A stretch of DNA of 50,998 bases from VRUE01 sp045805805. Lineage in GTDB: Bacteria > Actinomycetota > Thermoleophilia > Solirubrobacterales > 70-9. The notes below the pieces were generated by a model, which saw nothing but the letters and a program-made list of their open reading frames with translations, was not told the origin of the DNA and did no database searches. Position 1 is the stretch's first letter. Each line of letters begins with the position of its first letter. Made by a program: the position numbers and the translations under genes. Positions 40,032 through 46,782 of the stretch are shown here, in pieces. The stretch is taken from NCBI GenBank assembly GCA_045805805.1, contig JBJMKO010000078.1:1-50998 (forward strand), given 5' to 3'.

Positions 40032-40660
40032 CCGCGGCGGCTGGCACGATTCCCGCCGTGGCCACTGCTCGCATCCCTTACCCGCAGGCCGCCAAAGAGC
40101 TGCTGCGCGAGACGCTCTTCGGCGCCGCGCGCGACGAGCTCCAGCATCGCGCCTGGTCGGAGATCACGATGTCCGACATCGCCGGCGCGGCCGGCGTCAG
40201 CCGCCAGACCCTCTACAAGGAGTTCGGCAGCCGCGACGAGTTCGGCCAGGCCTTTGTCATCGACGAGGGCGAACGCTTCCTCGACGGTGTCGACGCGGCC
40301 GTGCGCCAGCACCTCGACGACCCGCGCGCCGCGATCGGCGCCGCGCTCTCGAAGTTCCTGCTCGCCGCGGGGGAGGACCCGCTCGTCCGCATCCTGCTCA
40401 GCGACGACGGCACCGGCGGCATGCTCCCCTTCGTCACCACCCAGGGCATGCCGGTGGTCCAGTGGGCCACTGCTCGCCTCACCGCGACGATCGAAGAAGG
40501 CTGGCCCCAGGCACCTGAGGCGGACGTCAAGCTCCTCGCCGAGTCGCTGGTCCGCCTCGCGATCAGCTACATCACCGCGCCCACCGGCCCCCCCGAGAAG
40601 ACCGCCACGCAGGCTGGCGATCTGCTCGGCCCGTTCATCGACCGGGCGCTGGGCGGTTAA
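40028..40660 (+). CDS. TetR-family regulator of the alkane operon
   Basis: A 210-residue regulator. The N-terminal helix-turn-helix reads WSEITMSDIAGAAGVSRQTLYKEFGSRDEFG; the rest is the helical ligand-binding domain. Co-translation with alkB and rubredoxin (GTG 40028 overlaps the rubredoxin stop; GTG 40061 is an alternative) suggests it senses alkanes or fatty acids and represses this operon, possibly at the inverted repeat near 38612-38648. Its 3' end overlaps a convergent acetyltransferase remnant by four bases. Confidence 0.9.
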   Translation: MTAAAGTIPAVATARIPYPQAAKELLRETLFGAARDELQHRAWSEITMSDIAGAAGVSRQTLYKEFGSRDEFGQAFVIDEGERFLDGVDAAVRQHLDDPRAAIGAALSKFLLAAGEDPLVRILLSDDGTGGMLPFVTTQGMPVVQWATARLTATIEEGWPQAPEADVKLLAESLVRLAISYITAPTGPPEKTATQAGDLLGPFIDRALGG

Positions 40661-40812
40661 GTCTGGGTCCGTGCGAGGCGGCGTTCGAGGTTGGCGCGGA
40701 CCTCGGGCCACTCGGAGTCGATGACGCTGTAGTAGGTGCGCATCAGCAGCTTGGCCTCGACGTTGGCGCCGCTGCGCCAAGCGCTCGGGTGCAGCCAGGC
40801 CCAGCCGATTCG
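40657..40812 (-). pseudogene. Remnant of a RimJ/RimL-type GNAT acetyltransferase
   Basis: 51 codons remain, bounded upstream by an in-frame TAG (40813-40815) and ended by TAA. WAWLHPSAWRSGANVEAKLL is the acetyl-CoA-binding segment of RimJ-like N-acetyltransferases, and RTYYSVIDSEWPEVRANLE is the C-terminus of the same family. In intact members ~50-60 residues lie between these two segments; here they are joined directly. The N-terminal half is missing too. Third positions are still strongly G/C, so decay is recent. A palindrome (40827-40894) lies where the 5' part should be. Confidence 0.7.
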
Positions 40813-40826
40813 CTACGGGGGCCATT

Positions 40827-40894
40827 CTCCCAATGCTGACTTCGCCTTTATGGGGAGATATATGCACCCAAAAAGGCGAAGTCAGCGTTGGGAG
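40827..40894. repeat. Long hairpin element (23-bp stem plus inner 4 bp)
   Basis: 40827-40849 pairs with 40872-40894 (one G.T pair); TGGG (40851-40854) and CCCA (40867-40870) extend the stem past an A/A mismatch around the loop GAGATATATGCA. The stop codon of the GNAT gene at 40882 lies in the right arm. It sits between that gene and a decayed acetyltransferase. Confidence 0.8.
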
Positions 40895-41397
40895 GGCGAC
40901 TGTTGCTCGAGTGAGAGCCGGAAGACGAGGCGGCCGAAGCCGGTCTCGTCGACCGAATCGCGCTCGGGGACCCGTTCGTAGCCGAGCGATTCGTAGAGCC
41001 GGTGGCCGGCGATTTGGTAGGGGCGGCTCCAGAGCGCGATCGCCGGCCAGCCCTCCGTCAGCGCCAGCTCGGCGCAGCGTTCGGCCAGAGCGCGGCCGGT
41101 GCCGTGGCGGCGAGCGTCCGAGCCGACGACGAGACGCGCCAGTTCGGCCTCGTCCTCGCCGGCGACGGCGCGCGAGGGCTCCTCGGGAGCGAGCAGGGCG
41201 ACGACGCCCACCACCTCGCCGTCGCGCTCGGCGACGAGGAGGCGCGCCGCGGCCGTGGCCGTGGCATCGAAGTCGGCATGGCGATAGGGCGTGTCCCGGC
41301 CGCCCTCGCCTTCGGTGAAGTAGGCCTCGGTCCAGAGATCGACTATCGCGCGACAATCGTGCACGCTCGCGTCACGGATGACCTGGTCGTCGCTCAC
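40882..41397 (-). CDS. GNAT-family N-acetyltransferase
   Basis: A 171-residue acetyltransferase: LLVAERDGEVVGVVALLAP (strands 2-4), ARLVVGSDARRHGTGRALAERCAELA (acetyl-CoA loop, R/Q-x-x-G-x-G/A type) and LYESLGYERVPERD (C-terminal). The substrate is unknown. GTG 41397 is chosen because it overlaps the stop of the small ORF upstream (GTGA); the frame is open to ATG 41418. The last residues (SPSQR) and stop are encoded by the arm of a palindrome. It is the last gene of a coupled three-ORF unit starting at 41605. Confidence 0.85.
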   Translation of the reverse strand: MSDDQVIRDASVHDCRAIVDLWTEAYFTEGEGGRDTPYRHADFDATATAAARLLVAERDGEVVGVVALLAPEEPSRAVAGEDEAELARLVVGSDARRHGTGRALAERCAELALTEGWPAIALWSRPYQIAGHRLYESLGYERVPERDSVDETGFGRLVFRLSLEQQSPSQR

Positions 41398-41516
41398 AGC
41401 TCTTCGCAAACCAGGCACAGGCCGATGTCCAGCTCGGGCAGGGTGCGGAGGTGACCGTGCCTTTCGTCCAAGAACTCGGGCCTGTCCCAGAGGGCGCTGG
41501 TGAACTGGGCGATCAT
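41394..41516 (-). CDS. 40-residue ORF coupled to the GNAT gene
   Basis: ATG 41516 to TGA 41394-41396. It starts MIAQFTSALWDRPEFLDERH and ends LCLVCEEL with one CxxC. The start shares its A with the stop of the 29-codon ORF (TGATG) and the stop overlaps the GNAT start (GTGA). The two tight overlaps and the G/C-rich third positions support translation. No family recognised; a small metal-binding or modified peptide is possible. Confidence 0.45.
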   Translation of the reverse strand: MIAQFTSALWDRPEFLDERHGHLRTLPELDIGLCLVCEEL

Positions 41517-41605
41517 CACTGGTCGCTTGCGCCGCAGTAGTTCGCCCAGCCCTGGCCCCGCATCTCGGCCATCTGCGTCCCGACGATCTTCGTCCTGGAG
41601 GCCAC
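41516..41605 (-). CDS. 29-residue ORF with a perfect ribosome binding site
   Basis: GTG 41605 to TGA 41516-41518, beginning MASRTKIVGTQMAEMRGQGW and ending NYCGASDQ. GGAGGTGA (complement of 41611-41618) lies exactly five bases before the GTG, the same arrangement as for the 19-codon ORF at 28873. It opens a coupled unit with the 40-codon ORF and the GNAT gene. No family is recognised; a peptide substrate of the acetyltransferase is one possibility. Confidence 0.45.
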   Translation of the reverse strand: MASRTKIVGTQMAEMRGQGWANYCGASDQ

Positions 41606-41685
41606 GGCGCTCACCTCCGCTCTGGCCGGCCGGCTCGCGACGCGTCAGGGGGCGTCAACCGCGAGCGCGTCGCTGGATCCATGAC

Positions 41686-42198
41686 TCACGAATCGAGTCC
41701 GGGAATCGGCTCAACGGGGAGCTCGCCGTGGATTTCTTCGAGCTCGGCCAGGTCCACCTTGTCTTGGGGCCTGCTCGCCAGCCGCTTGAAGCCGACGACG
41801 CTGGGCAGGGCGGCGATCCGAACCGTTTGGCCGTTCCAGTCCACTGACTCGGCTCGCTGAGCGACTGTCTCGTAGTCGAGCGGGGGGAGCCCACCACGCA
41901 TGATGTCGACAATTCCGTTGCGGCTTGTTATGCGCAGGTGCTCCGCCTCGACGACGTCATCCGCTGTGAGGATCTTGCCGTCGCGGAGTCGTTTCGCGTC
42001 GCAGAGCTCGAGAAAGCGCAGCACTGCCGCATCTGCGTCCGAGCCGTCGGGCACGAGTAGGTCGGAGTCCTTGGTCGCCCGAATGAAGCCGTGAAAGATA
42101 ACGCTGAAGCCGCCGATTACGACGTAGCCCAAGCTAACGGCATCGGCGTCGGCCACGACGCCGGCGAGATCAGGACCAGAGGGCTCGTTTGGGGGCAT
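41686..42198 (-). CDS. Nucleotidyltransferase-fold protein, AbiEii/MNT-like
   Basis: A 170-residue protein. YVVIGGFSVIFHGFIRATKDSDLLV matches the nucleotidyltransferase core (GG/GS followed by D-x-D; here TKDSDLLV), as in AbiEii-type toxins and minimal nucleotidyltransferases. HLRITSRNGIVDIM gives a third acidic position. ATG 42198 overlaps the end of the upstream small gene by 29 bases, the order seen in two-gene toxin-antitoxin modules. Known relatives act by adding nucleotides to tRNA or other targets; activity here is inferred from fold only. Confidence 0.75.
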   Translation of the reverse strand: MPPNEPSGPDLAGVVADADAVSLGYVVIGGFSVIFHGFIRATKDSDLLVPDGSDADAAVLRFLELCDAKRLRDGKILTADDVVEAEHLRITSRNGIVDIMRGGLPPLDYETVAQRAESVDWNGQTVRIAALPSVVGFKRLASRPQDKVDLAELEEIHGELPVEPIPGLDS

Positions 42199-42385
42199 GG
42201 CCGGCGCGGATCGAGGCGGCCAGCAGCGACACGGCCTGCTGGGACAGCCGTTGGCCCTGGTCGAGGCGCTGCGCGGGTGTCAGCGCTGTGTTTGCGGTGC
42301 GCAGTTGATTGCCCTCTTCCCGGTTGATCTGCGCCCAGACAGCCTCGTTGCCGATTGCGAGAAGGGGTCGAGAATGTGAAGCCAT
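42170..42385 (-). CDS. 71-residue partner of the nucleotidyltransferase
   Basis: A small, mostly helical protein (NEAVWAQINREEGNQLRTANTAL, RLDQGQRLSQQAVSLLAASI) without a recognised domain. It overlaps the nucleotidyltransferase gene by 29 bases, suggesting co-translation and complex formation, possibly as antitoxin. ATG 42385 is chosen; TACCAT (minus strand) lies about six bases upstream and no ribosome binding site is seen, so the message may be leaderless. It is upstream of the putative toxin, as antitoxin genes often are. Confidence 0.6.
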   Translation of the reverse strand: MASHSRPLLAIGNEAVWAQINREEGNQLRTANTALTPAQRLDQGQRLSQQAVSLLAASIRAGHAPKRALWS

Positions 42386-42425
42386 GCCCCAATGGTACGC
42401 CGAGGAACGGCACTTGCGGGGACGG

Positions 42426-42842
42426 TCAGAGCTCGAGCAACAGCGTGACCGGTCCATCGTTGACCAGGGCCACGCCCATGCAGGCGCCGAAGACGCCCTT
42501 GGCGGCGCCGAGGCGCTCGCAGAAGCGGTCGTAGAGCGGCTCGGCCTCTGCGGCGGGCGCGGCGTCGACATAGCCGGGCCGGTTGCCCTTGCGGGTGTCG
42601 CCGTAGAGGGTGAACTGGCTGACGCAGAGGATCTCGCGGTCGCCGAGCGGCTCGTTCATCCGCCCCTCGGCGTCGTCGAATATCCGCAGCGCCTGGACCT
42701 TGTCGGCGAGGCGGTTGGCGTCGTCGGCTGTGTCGCCGCGCCGCACGCCGAGCAGGACCAGGATCCCCGGCCCGATCTGCGCCACCCGCTCCCCCTCAAC
42801 GTCAACGGCAGCCTGGCTCACCCGCTGCACCAGCGCCCTCAT
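42426..42842 (-). CDS. dtd: D-aminoacyl-tRNA deacylase
   Basis: A 138-residue enzyme removing D-amino acids and glycine mischarged on tRNA. MRALVQRVSQAAVDV is the standard start, VSQFTLYGDTRKGNRPGY the active-site segment (SQFTL), and LVNDGPVTLLLEL the second motif with cross-subunit Gly-cisPro-type contact (here NDGPVT). ATG 42842 is preferred over one four codons upstream. It is divergent from the zinc operon, with a palindrome and a Zur-like site in between. Confidence 0.96.
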   Translation of the reverse strand: MRALVQRVSQAAVDVEGERVAQIGPGILVLLGVRRGDTADDANRLADKVQALRIFDDAEGRMNEPLGDREILCVSQFTLYGDTRKGNRPGYVDAAPAAEAEPLYDRFCERLGAAKGVFGACMGVALVNDGPVTLLLEL

Positions 42843-42877
42843 CGCGATCTCCACCGCATGCCGCCCACGCTACCGGC

Positions 42878-42926
42878 GAACTGCATCGACTTCTCTATCT
42901 GCCAGGTGGAGAAGTCGATGCAGTTC
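42878..42926. repeat. Perfect 18-bp hairpin between dtd and the zinc operon
   Basis: 42878-42895 (GAACTGCATCGACTTCTC) pairs exactly with 42909-42926 around a 13-base loop. Genes on both sides diverge, so it is a leader or operator-type structure rather than a terminator. It ends 22 bases before the Zur-like site. Confidence 0.75.
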
Positions 42927-42948
42927 AGTCGGGCGCACCGAGAAAATA

Positions 42949-42965
42949 AAAATGGATCTCATTTT
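42949..42965. promoter_or_regulatory. Zur-box-like inverted repeat
   Basis: AAAATG-GATCT-CATTTT is a perfect inverted repeat in an otherwise GC-rich genome, resembling actinobacterial Zur boxes (AAAATGATTTT-type cores). It lies 18 bases before the first zinc-operon start (GTG 42984) and just upstream of a -10-like TTTACT (42968-42973), so a bound repressor would block the promoter. The operon itself encodes a Fur/Zur protein. Confidence 0.55.
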
Positions 42966-42983
42966 GATTTACTCCCGGCTCTG

Positions 42984-44735
42984 GTGCTTGAGCCGTTTCA
43001 GCTGCCCTTCGTCCAGCGAGGCCTGATCGAGGTCCTGATCCTGGCCGTGCCTGCCGGGCTGCTCGGCACCTGGATCGTCCTGCGCGGGCTCGCTTTCTTC
43101 TCCCACGCGGTCGGCACCGCGGCCTTCCCCGGGCTGGTGCTGGCCGATGGGTTGGGATTCGCGGCGCCACTTGGCGCTTTCGGCGCGGCGGTTGTCTTCA
43201 GCGTCGGGGCCTCGCTCCTCGGTCGCCGTGACGAGGAGGGGCGCGATAGCGCCGTGGCGATCGTCCTCGTTGGTTGCCTCGCCGCGGGGGTGATCCTCGC
43301 CAGCGATGTCTTTGGCTCCGGCGCAAACGTGGAGACCTTGCTCTTCGGCAGTCTGCTGCTGGTCGACAGTGGCGACATCGCCCTTGCCGCGGTCGCGGCC
43401 GGTGCCACCGTCGTCGCCTCGCTGCTGCTCGGCCACCGCTGGCTCGCGGTCGGCTTCGACCCCGGCGCGGCCGGCGCCCTTCGGACCCACGGCCGCACGC
43501 TTGACGTCGCCCTGTTCGGCCTGATCGCGCTCGCCACGACGGCGGCGCTCTCGGTGGTCGGCGCCCTGCTCGTCGCCGCGCTCTTCGTCGTGCCGGCGCT
43601 CACCATTCGCCTCTTCGCCGAGCGGATGCGGACCTGGCAGCTCGCCAGCATCGCCTTGGTCGCGCTCGAGGGCACGGTCGGGCTCTGGCTCTCGGTTAAG
43701 ACCGATGCGCCGCCGGGGGGGACGATCGCCGCCGTCTCCGGGGCGATCTTCGGCCTAGCCGCCGGCGCGCGAGCGCTTGTGCCGGTCCCACGCGCGCCGG
43801 TTTTCGCCGGCGCCGCTTTGGCCGCGTCTGCCTTCATCGCGATTGGCTGCGGCAGCGCTCCGACCGCCCGCGACGGACAGATCGAGGTGGTGGCGACGAC
43901 CACCCAGATCGGCGACTTCGTCCGCGAGGTCGGCGGCGAGGCGGTTGCGGTCGACCAGATCCTGCAACCGAACACCGACCCGCATGAGTACGAGCCACGG
44001 CCGAGCGACGTCGCTGGCACGGCGGAGGCGAAGCTCGTCTTTGCCAGCGGCGACGGCCTCGACGACTGGATCGGCCAGGTCGTCTCCGACGGCGGCGGCG
44101 ATGCCCCGGTCGTCGACCTCGGCGCGAGCGTTCCGGAACGGCTGCCGGGCGAGTCGAGCGGCGCCGAGACATCGCGCTATGACCCGCACTGGTGGCACGA
44201 CCCGCGCAACGCCGAGGCCGCGGTGCGCGAAATCGAGCGCCGGCTTGCGGCCGCCGATCCCTCGCGCCGGCGCCTGTTCAAACGCAACGCCGACGCCTAT
44301 CTCGCCAGGCTACGCGCCCTCGACGCTGGGATCGTCCGCTGCATGGCATTGGTCCCGCCCCCGCGCCGCAAGCTCGTCACCGACCACGACGCCTTCGGCT
44401 ACTTCGCCGATCGTTACGGGATCGACGTGATCGGGGCGGTCATCCCCTCGCAGACAACCCAGGCGCAGGCCTCGGCGAAGGACCTCAGCGCGCTCGCCGA
44501 TCTGATCGAACGTGAACACGTCAAGGCGATCTTTCCCGAGAGCTCGCTGAGCCCGAAGGTCGCCGAGACGATCGCGAGCCAGGCCGAGGCCTCCGCGAGT
44601 TACTCGCTCTACGGCGACACGCTCGGCCCGGAAGGATCCGACGGCGCCACCTACCTGGGGATGGAGGTGGCCAACGCCGACTCGATGGTCCGCGGCTTCA
44701 CCGTGGGGAGGCGAGGATGCCGGCCGAGCCGCTGA
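42984..44735 (+). CDS. Zinc ABC transporter permease fused to its substrate-binding protein
   Basis: One 583-residue open frame joins two components. Residues 1-265 are an ABC-3 (ZnuB/MntB) permease: FQLPFVQRGLIEVLILAVPAG, SHAVGTAAFPGLVLAD, LFGSLLLVD, GALLVAALFVVPAL. A hydrophobic stretch 271-288 ends in a lipobox-like IAIGCGS (Cys289). Residues ~297-583 are a ZnuA-type cluster A-I binding protein with metal ligands in TDPHEYEPRP (His334), DPHWWHDP (His402/405), TDHDAFGYF (His468) and FPESSLSP or GDTLGPEG (acidic). No stop separates them. A GTG at 43779 could start a free lipoprotein, but lacks a ribosome binding site. GTG 42984 is the likely start; the 3' end overlaps the ATPase gene. Confidence 0.85.
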   Translation: MLEPFQLPFVQRGLIEVLILAVPAGLLGTWIVLRGLAFFSHAVGTAAFPGLVLADGLGFAAPLGAFGAAVVFSVGASLLGRRDEEGRDSAVAIVLVGCLAAGVILASDVFGSGANVETLLFGSLLLVDSGDIALAAVAAGATVVASLLLGHRWLAVGFDPGAAGALRTHGRTLDVALFGLIALATTAALSVVGALLVAALFVVPALTIRLFAERMRTWQLASIALVALEGTVGLWLSVKTDAPPGGTIAAVSGAIFGLAAGARALVPVPRAPVFAGAALAASAFIAIGCGSAPTARDGQIEVVATTTQIGDFVREVGGEAVAVDQILQPNTDPHEYEPRPSDVAGTAEAKLVFASGDGLDDWIGQVVSDGGGDAPVVDLGASVPERLPGESSGAETSRYDPHWWHDPRNAEAAVREIERRLAAADPSRRRLFKRNADAYLARLRALDAGIVRCMALVPPPRRKLVTDHDAFGYFADRYGIDVIGAVIPSQTTQAQASAKDLSALADLIEREHVKAIFPESSLSPKVAETIASQAEASASYSLYGDTLGPEGSDGATYLGMEVANADSMVRGFTVGRRGCRPSR

Positions 44736-45469
44736 TCGAGGCGACGGGGCTCGCCGCCGGCTATGGCGGGGCGCCGGCGATCTCAGGCGTCGAGTTCACT
44801 CTGCTGCCAGGACAGACCCTGGCGCTGCTCGGTCCCAACGGCGGTGGCAAGACGACCCTGCTGCGGGCGGTGCTCGGCGAGCTGCGCTGGGTCGAGGGGA
44901 CGCTCCGGGTGGGGACGACCTGTGGCACGGTCCCCCAGACCGAGCGCTCACGCCTCGACTACCCGGTCTCCGCCCTCGACGTGGCGACGATGGGGACGAT
45001 CGCGAGCCTGCCCTGGTGGCGGCAGCCGGGCCGCCGCGAGCGCGAGGCGGCGGCGCGGGCACTCGACCGGGTCGGGCTGCGGGACCTCGCGGGGGAGACC
45101 TTCGGGCGCCTCTCCGGCGGCCAGCGCCAGCGCGTGTTGATCGCCCGGGCGCTCGTCCAGGATGCCGGCGTGCTGCTGCTCGACGAGCCCTTCTCGGGTC
45201 TCGACCGGCCCAGTGCCGAAGGGTTGGAAGCCCTGATCGCGGAGCTGGCAGCGGAGGGGCGGGGAGTCGTGATCGCCACCCACGACCTCGAGCAGGCCCA
45301 GGGTTGCGACCTCGTCCTCTGCATCAACGAGCGCCAGGTCGCCTGTGGGCCCCCCGGCGAGGTTCTGGTCGACCTCGGCATCCTCGAAGCCACCTACGGC
45401 GGAGCCATCGTCGAAATACCCGGCGCGGGAGGCCGGGCGATCCTGCCGCCGCACCATCACCACCACTGA
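44717..45469 (+). CDS. znuC: Zinc ABC transporter ATP-binding protein with C-terminal His tail
   Basis: A 250-residue ATPase: Walker A GPNGGGKTT, Q-loop VPQTERSRLDYPVSALD, signature RLSGGQRQRV, Walker B LLLDEPFSGLD, switch His in ATHDLEQA. PVSALDVATMG is typical of the Mn/Zn/Fe ABC group. The chain ends PPHHHHH, a natural poly-His tail that could bind zinc. ATG 44717 overlaps the preceding gene by 19 bases. It should energise both permeases of this operon. Confidence 0.95.
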   Translation: MPAEPLIEATGLAAGYGGAPAISGVEFTLLPGQTLALLGPNGGGKTTLLRAVLGELRWVEGTLRVGTTCGTVPQTERSRLDYPVSALDVATMGTIASLPWWRQPGRREREAAARALDRVGLRDLAGETFGRLSGGQRQRVLIARALVQDAGVLLLDEPFSGLDRPSAEGLEALIAELAAEGRGVVIATHDLEQAQGCDLVLCINERQVACGPPGEVLVDLGILEATYGGAIVEIPGAGGRAILPPHHHHH

Positions 45470-45470
45470 G

Positions 45471-46313
45471 ATGCTCGACCCCCTGCAAGAACCGTTCATG
45501 CAGCGTGCCCTTGCCGAGGTCGTCCTGCTCGGCGTCGCCGGCGGCGCGCTCGGCTGCTGGGTCGTCTTCTACGGACTCTCCTACGCGGCCGAGTCGCTCT
45601 CCCACTCGATCTTTCCAGGGCTCGTCCTCGCCGCCATCGCCGGTATCCCCCTGCTGCTCGGCGCGGTGCCGGCGATCGTCGTCGCCGCGCTCGCGATCGC
45701 CCTGGTCGCGAGGATCCCAGGGATCGACCGCGAGGCGGCGGTCGCGGTCGTGGTGACGACGATGTTCGGCCTCGGCGTCTTGCTGGCACTCTCGCCGCAA
45801 TCGCCGCCGGGGATCGAGTCGCTGCTCTTCGGCGACGTCTTCGGCGTCACCGACGCCGACCTGGTGACGGCCGTCGCGCTCGTGGCGCTCGTCGCCGTGG
45901 CGCTGCGCCTCCTGCACGGCCGGCTTCTGGTCGCCGGCTTCGACCGCGGCACGGCGCGATCGCTCGGTGTCTCCCCGACGCTCGCCGACGCCGCCCTGCT
46001 GGTCCTCCTCGCTGCCGGGATCGTCGTCGCCGTGCAGGGCCTCGGCAACCTGCTCGTGGTCGCGGTCTTCGTCGGCCCGGCCGCCGCGGCACGGCGGCTC
46101 AGCGACCGCATGCTGCCGATGATGATCCTTGCCGCCGCGCTCGCGGTCATCGCCGGTGTCGGCGGTCTCTACCTCTCCTATTACGCGGGGACGGCGGGCG
46201 GGGCCTCGGTGGCGCTGGCGATCGTCGCCGTCTATCTGGTCGCGCTGCCCGTCGGCCGGCTGCGCGCGATGCGGAGTCCTCCGGCCACCCACGCGGAAGC
46301 TACAGTCACCTGA
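45471..46313 (+). CDS. Second ABC-3 metal permease
   Basis: A 280-residue permease of the ZnuB/MntB family with about eight hydrophobic segments: FMQRALAEVVLLGVAGGALGCW, AAESLSHSIFPGLVLAAIAG, SLLFGDVFGV, GNLLVVAVFVGPAAAARRL. It likely forms a heterodimer with the fused permease at 42984, since both share one ATPase. ATG 45471 begins one base after the znuC stop. The stop is followed immediately by the zur ATG. Confidence 0.93.
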   Translation: MLDPLQEPFMQRALAEVVLLGVAGGALGCWVVFYGLSYAAESLSHSIFPGLVLAAIAGIPLLLGAVPAIVVAALAIALVARIPGIDREAAVAVVVTTMFGLGVLLALSPQSPPGIESLLFGDVFGVTDADLVTAVALVALVAVALRLLHGRLLVAGFDRGTARSLGVSPTLADAALLVLLAAGIVVAVQGLGNLLVVAVFVGPAAAARRLSDRMLPMMILAAALAVIAGVGGLYLSYYAGTAGGASVALAIVAVYLVALPVGRLRAMRSPPATHAEATVT

Positions 46314-46760
46314 ATGCCGACCAAGGTCGACAGCGCCTGGGCCGAGCACGCACTCACCGCGTTGCAGGACGCGGGCTATCGTCGCGGCGGCGCCCGCACT
46401 GCCGTGGTCGAGGCGCTTGCCCGCCACGACTGCGCCGTCACCGCGCTGGACCTCGACGACGAGCTGCGCCGCCGCAAGCCTGCGGTCGGCCGCGCCAGCG
46501 TCTACCGGGCGCTCGAGCAGCTCGAGCAGCTTGGCCTGGTGCAGCGCCTCGAGGTGACCCGTGGCACCGCCGGCTACGAGCGGGTCGAGCCCGGTGGCGA
46601 GCACCACCACCACGCGATCTGCCGCCGCTGCGGGCGGATGGTCCCCTTCGAGGACCCCTCGCTGGAGCGCGCGATCGACCGGCTCTCGGCCGAGATCAGC
46701 TTCGAGGTCTCAGACCACGACGTGGTCCTGCGCGGGCTCTGCGAGCGCTGCGCAAACTGA
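46314..46760 (+). CDS. zur: Fur-family regulator, Zur type
   Basis: A 148-residue metal-sensing repressor. The winged helix contains RRGGARTAVVEAL and VGRASVYRALEQLEQLGLV; sensing residues are GEHHHHAICRRCG and the C-terminal RGLCERCAN, giving two CxxC pairs for the structural zinc. Its place directly after zinc-transport genes (TGA followed at once by ATG) argues for Zur rather than Fur. It would bind the AAAATG-N5-CATTTT site at 42949 when zinc is sufficient. Confidence 0.92.
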   Translation: MPTKVDSAWAEHALTALQDAGYRRGGARTAVVEALARHDCAVTALDLDDELRRRKPAVGRASVYRALEQLEQLGLVQRLEVTRGTAGYERVEPGGEHHHHAICRRCGRMVPFEDPSLERAIDRLSAEISFEVSDHDVVLRGLCERCAN

Positions 46761-46782
46761 ATTAAGGAGAGAATGCCGCCTG

